From contig JAEZKW010000142.1 in assembly GCA_023415375.1 (NCBI GenBank), positions 1 to 28,704 on the forward strand: 28,704 bases of DNA, in the 5' to 3' direction. Each line of letters opens with the position of its first letter. Within the stretch, counting starts at the first letter, position 1. The DNA comes from Bacillota bacterium. GTDB taxonomy: Bacteria; Bacillota; UBA4882; UBA8346. Below the pieces are notes generated by a model, which searched no databases, was not told where the DNA came from, and saw nothing but the letters and a program-made list of their open reading frames with translations. Shown here in pieces: positions 23,477 to 28,704 of this stretch. The position numbers and the translations under genes were made by a program.

Positions 23477-24514
23477 TTATAAAAACTTATAAATGGTTAC
23501 CTGATAATAAGTTTCTCCCGGGTTTAACACTGTTGTTGGAAAACTTGGCTGATTGGGTGAATCCGGAAAGTGTTGAGTTTCCAAGCAAAAACCGCCATAT
23601 TGCCCGTAACTCTTGCCGCTTTTACCTTTTAAAGTACCGTCCAGACCATTACCAGTGTACAATTGGATTCCGGGCTCAGTTGTATACACTTCCATGCTCC
23701 TGCCACTTTTTGGTTCATGAACCGTAGCCGCCATTGTAAGACCTTCTTGGTCTTGATCCTTAACCAAGACAAAATTATCATCAAAACCCCCGTTGTTCTG
23801 AGCAAAGCCCGTCCCAAGCGACTTTGATTTGGTAAAATCCAACGCTGTTCCTTTCACTGCTCGTAGCTCACCGGTAGGAATAAGTTCCTTATCGGTAACA
23901 GTGAAACGATCCGCGTGAATCGTTAATTCATGTTCCTGTACGCTTCCGGAGCCCTCGCCAGCCAAGTTAAAATAGCTATGCTGCGTCAGGTTGACGATGG
24001 TTGGTTTATCGGTTTTGGCTTCATAAGTAATTTTCAATTCATTTTGGTCATTTAAAAGATAAGTTACAGTTGTAGGAAGATTCCCGGGGTAACCCTCTTC
24101 ACCATTCTTCGAATCATAAGTGAGTTTGAGAGCGACTCCATCATTGCTTTGAACCGGGACTGCTTCCCAAACAACCTTATCAAAGCCGACTATCCCGCCA
24201 TGCAGATGATTCCTGCCATCATTATGAGCCAATTCGTATTGCTTGCCGTTCAATGCAAATTTAGCATTACCAATTCGATTACCGTAACGTCCCACCAGTG
24301 CCCCAAAAAAAGGATGAGGCGCTTCATATTCTTGTAAAGTATTAAAACCCAAAACCACATCAGCAAGCTTGCCGCTTTTATCCGGAGTTACGATTGAGGT
24401 AATAATTCCGCCGTAATTGATTATCTTTACGGTCATATTCTTGTTATTCCGTAATGTAAATAGAAAAACTTCTTTCCCTTTGTGGATTCCAAACGGTTCT
24501 TTTTGAATATCCAT
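23477..24514 (-). CDS. galM: aldose 1-epimerase (galactose mutarotase)
   Basis: Interconverts alpha and beta anomers of galactose, glucose and similar sugars; a cytoplasmic enzyme of 345 aa, normal length. Seen: GRYGNRI, NHLHGG (His105), TQHSYFNL (His179, catalytic acid), DDNF substrate-binding region and FCLETQHFPDSPNQP (Glu312, catalytic base). The ATG at 24514 has GGAGG upstream and a clear sigma-A promoter further up. No galK/galT or sugar transporter gene is adjacent, so its physiological sugar cannot be told from context. Confidence 0.96.
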   Translation of the reverse strand: MDIQKEPFGIHKGKEVFLFTLRNNKNMTVKIINYGGIITSIVTPDKSGKLADVVLGFNTLQEYEAPHPFFGALVGRYGNRIGNAKFALNGKQYELAHNDGRNHLHGGIVGFDKVVWEAVPVQSNDGVALKLTYDSKNGEEGYPGNLPTTVTYLLNDQNELKITYEAKTDKPTIVNLTQHSYFNLAGEGSGSVQEHELTIHADRFTVTDKELIPTGELRAVKGTALDFTKSKSLGTGFAQNNGGFDDNFVLVKDQDQEGLTMAATVHEPKSGRSMEVYTTEPGIQLYTGNGLDGTLKGKSGKSYGQYGGFCLETQHFPDSPNQPSFPTTVLNPGETYYQVTIYKFL

Positions 24515-24549
24515 TAATATCCTCCAGTATGTTATGACATCCTTACCTC

Positions 24550-24578
24550 ATATTATTGTAAAATCCCAAAATTATCAA
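24550..24578 (-). promoter_or_regulatory. sigma-A promoter of galM
   Basis: Minus-strand TTGATA (24573-24578), 17-nt spacer, TAATAT (24550-24555). It is about 35 bp upstream of the galM ATG, consistent with a short leader. Confidence 0.65.
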
Positions 24579-24610
24579 GAGTAAGGGGAATTTTCTTTAG
24601 AGAACTTAGC

Positions 24611-24698
24611 AGGCCAAAATTCAACCTCACCCCTACCCCTCTCCACTTAGACGCTTGAACTGTATACTTATTCAGTGGCGAGGGGCAAGGAATTTTGG
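24611..24698. repeat. left palindromic repeat of the DUF559 cassette
   Basis: The first 74 bp (24611-24684) match the copy at 25160-25233 at 69 of 74 positions, in the same orientation. Internal arms CCCCTCTCCACT and AGTGGCGAGGGG form a 12-bp stem with one mismatch. Outer arms CCAAAATT/AATTTTGG (24614-24621, 24691-24698) enclose it. It ends 5 bp from the stop of the nuclease gene. Confidence 0.9.
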
Positions 24699-24703
24699 TA
24701 TCG

Positions 24704-25054
24704 CTATGATGGAATTATCGATTCATGAATAATTTTACCAGTATCTTGAACTTTTTCATTAGCAATCCTCATAACTTTTATCCCCAAAGCATTAATAATA
24801 AAAGTCCGTAATTTATCATAATCTCTTTGTCTTTCATGAATTTTGCCATCGATCTCTAGTACTAATTTTAATTCGGCACAATAAAAATCAGCCACAAAAA
24901 AACGCTTTTTGCCGTAATATTCAAATTGTATAGGAAATTGTCTATAAAATTTCCGCCCATCCATCCGGCGATCCCGGATTATCTCCCAAACAATCCTTTC
25001 GCTTTCAGTCTGATTTCGCCGCAATTGCCGGACTGTAGCTTTTATTATTCCCAT
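24704..25054 (-). CDS. DUF559-family (Vsr/PD-(D/E)XK-like) endonuclease domain protein
   Basis: A 116-aa single-domain protein of the DUF559 family, related in fold to very-short-patch-repair and restriction endonucleases. Seen: LRRNQTESERIVWEIIRDRR (Glu18), FYRQFPIQ, VADFYC (Asp56) and LVLEIDGKIH (Glu67, Asp69, His73), which would form the PD-(D/E)XK metal site. RDYDKLRTFIINALGIKVMRI closes the fold. The length is complete for the family. The ATG at 25054 has GGAG 8 nt upstream. It stands alone between galM and livF, bounded on both sides by a 74-bp direct repeat, so a mobile or repeat-associated origin is likely. DNA cleavage is inferred from family, not shown. Confidence 0.88.
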   Translation of the reverse strand: MGIIKATVRQLRRNQTESERIVWEIIRDRRMDGRKFYRQFPIQFEYYGKKRFFVADFYCAELKLVLEIDGKIHERQRDYDKLRTFIINALGIKVMRIANEKVQDTGKIIHESIIPS

Positions 25055-25097
25055 ATTTAAACTCCAAAAAGACTTTATTCTATCTTGATTAGCTTTC

Positions 25098-25142
25098 CCT
25101 CTCTACTGAACAACTTTCAGTAACTGCTTCCAGGTAGAGAGG
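25098..25142. repeat. hairpin upstream of the DUF559 gene
   Basis: Perfect 9-bp arms CCTCTCTAC/GTAGAGAGG (25098-25106, 25134-25142) enclose a smaller ACTGAA/TTCAGT pairing. It lies inside the cassette, between the right 74-bp repeat and the nuclease start. Confidence 0.7.
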
Positions 25143-25159
25143 CTAGGTGAGTTGGTGTT

Positions 25160-25233
25160 AGGCCTAAATTCGACCTCACCCCTACCCCTTTCCACTTAGA
25201 CGTTTGAACTGTATGCTTATTCAGTGGCGAGGG
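25160..25233. repeat. right palindromic repeat of the DUF559 cassette
   Basis: Second copy of the 74-bp repeat (five mismatches to 24611-24684). The internal stem is kept: CCCTTTCCACT against AGTGGCGAGGG, where a T-A pair of the left copy becomes a T-G wobble. It starts 15 bp past the livF stop and may also serve as that operon's 3' end. Confidence 0.9.
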
Positions 25234-25248
25234 TTTGAAGTTGAGCCT

Positions 25249-25974
25249 CTAAGAACTTTTCCCTAAATAAGCTTCCTTAACCTGTTTAAGACCCTGCAAC
25301 TCCTGAGAGTTGCCACCATAAACGATTCGGCCGTTTTCAATTAAATAACCGCGATGAGCCGTTTTTAAGGCCAAATGGGCATTTTGCTCAATGAGCAGAA
25401 TGGTCGTACCCTCCCGGTTTAAGGTCCGAATCACTTCAAAAATTTCCTGTATGACAAGGGGCGCAAGCCCAAGAGAAGGTTCATCGAGCAGCAACAGCTT
25501 CGGTTTTGCCATGAGCGCTTTCCCGATAGCCACCATTTGCTGCTGTCCCCCTGAAAGGGTTGATACTGTTTGTTTCAGTCGGGACTTTAAAATTGGAAAC
25601 AAATCGAATACTTTGTTCAAGTCTGTTTGAATTTGCGTTTTTTTAGTTTTATGGTATCGTAGGTAAGCCCCAAGTGATAAATTTTCAAGCACTGTTAAGG
25701 GACCAAAAAGGCCACGTTCCTCAGGCACTAACGAGATCCCTAGGTTAACAATGGCCTCGGGATTAAGTTTAACAATATTATTATTGTCAAAACAGATCAT
25801 GCCGGTTTTATTTTTTAAAAGTCCGGCGATGCATGAAAGAATCGTAGTTTTACCAGCCCCATTGGCCCCAATCAGTGTCACAATCTCACCTTGATTGATT
25901 TCAAGGGAAATATCCTTTAATGCCTGCGCCTGACCATAAAAAGCACTTAAATTATTAATTTGCAGCATACCCAT
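25249..25974 (-). CDS. livF: branched-chain amino acid ABC transporter, ATP-binding protein LivF
   Basis: Second ATPase subunit of a LIV-type importer. The 241-aa protein has Walker A GANGAGKT (36-43), signature LSGGQQQ (140-146), Walker B LLLLDEP (160-166) and the family-typical VPEERGLFGPLTVLENL. The ATG at 25974 overlaps livG by 20 bp, with GGAGGGG just upstream. Last gene of the operon; the right DUF559-cassette repeat follows immediately. Confidence 0.95.
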   Translation of the reverse strand: MGMLQINNLSAFYGQAQALKDISLEINQGEIVTLIGANGAGKTTILSCIAGLLKNKTGMICFDNNNIVKLNPEAIVNLGISLVPEERGLFGPLTVLENLSLGAYLRYHKTKKTQIQTDLNKVFDLFPILKSRLKQTVSTLSGGQQQMVAIGKALMAKPKLLLLDEPSLGLAPLVIQEIFEVIRTLNREGTTILLIEQNAHLALKTAHRGYLIENGRIVYGGNSQELQGLKQVKEAYLGKSS

Positions 25975-26737
25975 TCTCCCCTCCCAGGTAAGCCGCGATT
26001 ACTTTCCGGTTCATTCGAATATTTTCAGGTGTTCCTTCAGCAATCTTTACCCCAAATTCCAGCACCGCTATTTCCTCACAAACCCTCATCACTAAATCCA
26101 TATCGTGTTCTACCAGTAAAATTGTCATCCCACGTTCCCTGATTTTCCCGATTAACGCAATGAGCTCAACTCTTTCCGGAGCAGAGAGTCCCGCTGCCGG
26201 TTCATCCAATAATAAAAGATCCGGTTTTGTAATCAAGGCCCTGGCTATCTCTAATAACCGCTGTTGTCCGAAAGGGAGTGCTGCTGCATTCAAATCATAT
26301 TGGGAAGCAAGTCCGACAAAATCTAGGATCTCAAGGGCTTCCTCTCTTATTTTCGCCTCTTCGGATATTGTTTTGGGTAAATTCAATATTATCGAGAGTA
26401 TACCGCTTTTAGATTGGGAAAAACCTCCCACTAAAACATTTTCGAGTACCGTGAGATTTGGAAAGAGTCTAACATTCTGAAAGGTTCGGGTTAAACCAAG
26501 ATTGGCGATACGGTAAGCCGGTAAAGAGGTAATAGTTCGGCCTTGATAAATAATATTACCGGAACTTACCCTCGAAAAACCGCTTATTAAGTTAAAAAGC
26601 GTAGTTTTACCGGCCCCGTTCGGACCAATTAATCCCTTGATTTGGTTTTTCTTAACATGTAAACTTACTTGGCTAAGGGCGTTAATACCGCCAAAGTGTT
26701 TACTCACCTTATTGACCTGCAAAAAGGGATGTTCCAT
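25955..26737 (-). CDS. livG: branched-chain amino acid ABC transporter, ATP-binding protein LivG
   Basis: ATPase partner of LivF, about 260 aa. Walker A GPNGAGKTT, signature LPFGQQR (the LivG variant of LSGGQ), Walker B LLLLDEP with the LivG-typical AAGLS, and the switch His in LVEHDMD. The TRTFQNVRLFPNLTVLENV stretch is characteristic. Two ATGs are possible. The one at 26737 has GGGGGA about 9 nt upstream and lies 2 bp after the livM stop, so it is preferred. The one at 26746 sits on top of that site and would overlap livM. Confidence 0.95.
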   Translation of the reverse strand: MEHPFLQVNKVSKHFGGINALSQVSLHVKKNQIKGLIGPNGAGKTTLFNLISGFSRVSSGNIIYQGRTITSLPAYRIANLGLTRTFQNVRLFPNLTVLENVLVGGFSQSKSGILSIILNLPKTISEEAKIREEALEILDFVGLASQYDLNAAALPFGQQRLLEIARALITKPDLLLLDEPAAGLSAPERVELIALIGKIRERGMTILLVEHDMDLVMRVCEEIAVLEFGVKIAEGTPENIRMNRKVIAAYLGGENGYAAN

Positions 26738-26739
26738 GA

Positions 26740-27708
26740 TTAACATTCCCCCGGCTTTTCAATTATTTTCTTAGGGAATATCCGGCGTCCTGACTGAGAG
26801 CGTGTTAGGGAAATAATTCCGTCCGGCATAAAAATAATAATCATCATTAATATAAAACCATAAATTAAAATGTCGAAATCTTTAAAAGCCCTTAAGACCT
26901 CTGGGATCAATGTCAAAATGACTGTTCCCAAAATCGGGCCCCAAAGATCACCCATTCCGCCAACCACAACCATTGTAACCAGTATGATTGAAAAATTAAA
27001 ACCAAAAGGTTCCGGGTTAATATAGTTTATGGCAAAGGAGTAAAAGCCGCCTGCCAGGCCGGCTAAACCCGCACTCATCATAAAAACCACTAATTTTAGA
27101 CGTGCCGTATTGATTCCAAGTGACTCGGCAGCCATTTCATTGGTGTGAATCGCCAAAAAAGCCCTGCCAATTTTACCATAAATCAAGTGGATTATCATCC
27201 ACTGAATTACGACCACGAATCCCCAGACTAAAAAATAAAGTCGAAAATCACTGCTAAATCGAAACCCGCCAATCGCTAATTTAGGAATGCCGCTAATTCC
27301 CTGGGGACCTCCGGTTAAGCCTACTAACTCTGCCATCAAGATTTGAACAATAAAGCCAAAACCTAAAGTGGCCATGGCCAAATAATGTCCTTTTAATTTT
27401 AAGGTTGGTTTGCCGATAATCCAGGCAGCCAGGACCGAAAGAAGGATTGACACAATTAAGGCTAGCCAAGGATTCCATTGATATTGTACAGTTAAAATTG
27501 CTGCCGTATAACTGCCAATTCCGAAAAAAGCCGCGTGCCCCAAAGAAATTTGACCGGCATAACCGATTAATAAATTGAGCCCTACGGTGATCAGAGCATA
27601 GATACCCATAATCACTGTAATATTTAAAAAATAACGGTTCGGTAACAGCCAAGGCAATATACAAACCAACAAGGCCATTACCCAGAGAGGAATATATTTT
27701 CTATTCAT
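26740..27708 (-). CDS. livM: branched-chain amino acid ABC transporter, permease LivM
   Basis: Inner-membrane permease of 322 aa with about eight to ten hydrophobic helices. Typical stretches: LLIGYAGQISLGHAAFFGIGSYTAAIL, GLTGGPQGI, GINTARLKLVVFMMSAGLAGLAGGFY and VVGGMGDLWGPILG. It overlaps livH by 8 bp. The ATG at 27708 has GGGGG 8 nt upstream. It forms the translocation pore with LivH. The substrate class (branched-chain amino acid, other amino acid, urea or short-chain amide) cannot be fixed from this subunit. Confidence 0.94.
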   Translation of the reverse strand: MNRKYIPLWVMALLVCILPWLLPNRYFLNITVIMGIYALITVGLNLLIGYAGQISLGHAAFFGIGSYTAAILTVQYQWNPWLALIVSILLSVLAAWIIGKPTLKLKGHYLAMATLGFGFIVQILMAELVGLTGGPQGISGIPKLAIGGFRFSSDFRLYFLVWGFVVVIQWMIIHLIYGKIGRAFLAIHTNEMAAESLGINTARLKLVVFMMSAGLAGLAGGFYSFAINYINPEPFGFNFSIILVTMVVVGGMGDLWGPILGTVILTLIPEVLRAFKDFDILIYGFILMMIIIFMPDGIISLTRSQSGRRIFPKKIIEKPGEC

Positions 27709-28576
27709 GGGTTTTTCCCCCGAATATTCCGGATGGCTTTATAACTAGAATCATAATTAACAAGCAAAACGTAATGGCGTTTTTATACTGGGATGAGATG
27801 AACCCCGCACCCAACGCTTCAATGACTCCCAATAAAAGACCACCACAAATTGTACCCACAAAAGAATTCAAACCACCGATAATAGCGACTACGAAACCTT
27901 TAAGCCCCAGCATAACTCCAACATCGTAACTGGTTAAATTGGTCGGGGCAATGACAATACCGGCGATACTTCCCAAAGCGGCGCTAAGCCCAAAAGAAAA
28001 TTTGATCATCCATTCCGGCTTAATACCGCACAACGAAGCACCAATCTTATTAACACTACTAGCCCGCATTGCTTGTCCCGTTAAGGTTAATTTAAAGAAA
28101 AGTTGCAACAATAGCATTAACAAAATTGCAATGCCGATAACCACCAAAGAATGAGGAATAATGGCAGCGCCGCCAATTATCAGCGGTGGTCCGGTCACGA
28201 AAAGGGGCAGGGAAAAGGTGCCCTTACCCCAAAGTAACATGGCAATTCCCCGAATAAAAATCGAAGCGCCAATCGTAACCATAATCATGGAAAAGGATGA
28301 TGCTCTTTTTAAAGGGTGAATCGCTATATGGTGAAAAAGCACCCCACAGATAGTCGTAAATAAAACAGCTAAAAGTATTGCAATGGGTAACGGCACTTTT
28401 GCGCTATAAAGAGCGACTGTGATCATACCGCCCAGCATCACAAACTCTCCCTGAGCAAAATTAATAATCTCGCTGGAGTTGTAAATCACCATAAAGCCCA
28501 GGGCAATCAGTGCATACACACTGCCCTGGGTAATTCCGCTCAATAAAAATTGTAAAATGACTGACCAACTATACAT
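27701..28576 (-). CDS. livH: branched-chain amino acid ABC transporter, permease LivH
   Basis: Membrane permease of 291 aa. Seen: LSGITQGSVYALIALGFMVIYNSSEIINFAQGEFVMLGG, the hallmark N-terminal region of LivH (shown only to name it), MRASSVNKIGASLCGI in the cytoplasmic loop and LKGFVVAIIGGLNSF near the end. The ATG at 28576 lies 7 bp after the stop of the binding-protein gene; AGGT at 8 nt spacing overlaps that stop. Confidence 0.94.
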   Translation of the reverse strand: MYSWSVILQFLLSGITQGSVYALIALGFMVIYNSSEIINFAQGEFVMLGGMITVALYSAKVPLPIAILLAVLFTTICGVLFHHIAIHPLKRASSFSMIMVTIGASIFIRGIAMLLWGKGTFSLPLFVTGPPLIIGGAAIIPHSLVVIGIAILLMLLLQLFFKLTLTGQAMRASSVNKIGASLCGIKPEWMIKFSFGLSAALGSIAGIVIAPTNLTSYDVGVMLGLKGFVVAIIGGLNSFVGTICGGLLLGVIEALGAGFISSQYKNAITFCLLIMILVIKPSGIFGGKTHE

Positions 28577-28583
28577 GACATAC

Positions 28584-28704
28584 CTACTTTTTTATTAAAA
28601 TCCACTTGCCGCCTTTGATTTGCAGCATAGCACAAGCATCACTATTAAGCCCATCATGATCTTTAGGAGAAAAGTTAAAGACCCCAGCGATTCCGGCGAA
28701 ATTT
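28584..28704 (-). CDS. periplasmic-type substrate-binding protein of the Liv transporter (C-terminal 39 codons)
   Basis: Only the end of the gene is in the window. The frame reads FAGIAGVFNFSPKDHDGLN, then ACAMLQIKGGKWILIKK and a TAG stop (28584-28586). This is the usual end of LivJ/LivK-type solute-binding proteins: a GxxGxxxF..DHDG pattern followed by a short basic strand. It lies 7 bp before livH, so it is the binding protein of this importer. The ligand cannot be judged from this part. Confidence 0.85.
   Translation of the reverse strand, partial: NFAGIAGVFNFSPKDHDGLNSDACAMLQIKGGKWILIKK

Noticed and set aside
24585..25260. Target-site duplication around the DUF559 cassette
   Set aside because: Flanks share loosely similar GGGAA..CTT.AGAG strings in inverted orientation, but the right one is livF coding sequence and the match is imperfect.

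Overview
The window looks like a chromosome segment of a low- to moderate-GC, endospore-forming member of the Bacillota (Firmicutes). The evidence is a full-length Spo0A, a CwlD-type cortex amidase, the PASTA kinase/PP2C pair, ribonuclease Y, IreB, Bacillus-type LexA and sigma-A sites, strong AAGGAGG-type ribosome sites and frequent GTG/TTG starts. I cannot name the genus. Almost every gene is on the minus strand; speD is the only convincing plus-strand gene. There are no rRNA or tRNA genes and no CRISPR array.

Layout in plus coordinates; minus-strand operons read right to left. (1) 1-3700: 5' part of a Ski2/Mtr4-like RNA helicase, then thrC. (2) 3700-6045: a secreted lipoprotein of unknown function, a 260-bp gene-free block packed with inverted repeats, and a flavin-split-barrel protein. 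(3) 6045-12532: a signalling and translation operon read rlmN, FHA protein, PP2C phosphatase, PASTA kinase PrkC, rsgA, rpe, a CheX-like protein, ireB. A kinase, its phosphatase, a phosphothreonine-binding domain and a known kinase target family thus sit together. (4) 12741-14231: spo0A with a recognisable sigma-H promoter, and a GNAT acetyltransferase. (5) 14457-22545: a neighbourhood much like the Bacillus cinA-recA-rny-ymdB region, read cwlD, cinA, thpR, recA, recX, rny, an unknown acidic protein, ymdB. recA has a consensus sigma-A promoter overlapped by a LexA box. (6) 22659-23264: plus-strand speD with its own promoter and a long foldable leader, followed by a MITE-like palindrome. (7) 23477-25233: galM, then a small DUF559 nuclease gene bounded by two 74-bp direct repeats that are themselves hairpins. 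(8) 25249-28704: a branched-chain amino acid type ABC transporter, read livJ/K (C-terminal end only), livH, livM, livG, livF, with overlapping or closely abutting genes.

The best candidates for something undescribed are the DUF559 cassette with its palindromic repeats (24611-25233), the structured block at 4999-5260, and the speD leader (22694-22883). The intergenic DNA is also rich in small repeats: 18-bp units before thrC, 7-bp units between cinA and thpR, four alternating arms between thpR and recA, and a 15-bp in-frame repeat inside thpR. All functions are read from sequence motifs by eye; no database search or folding program was run.
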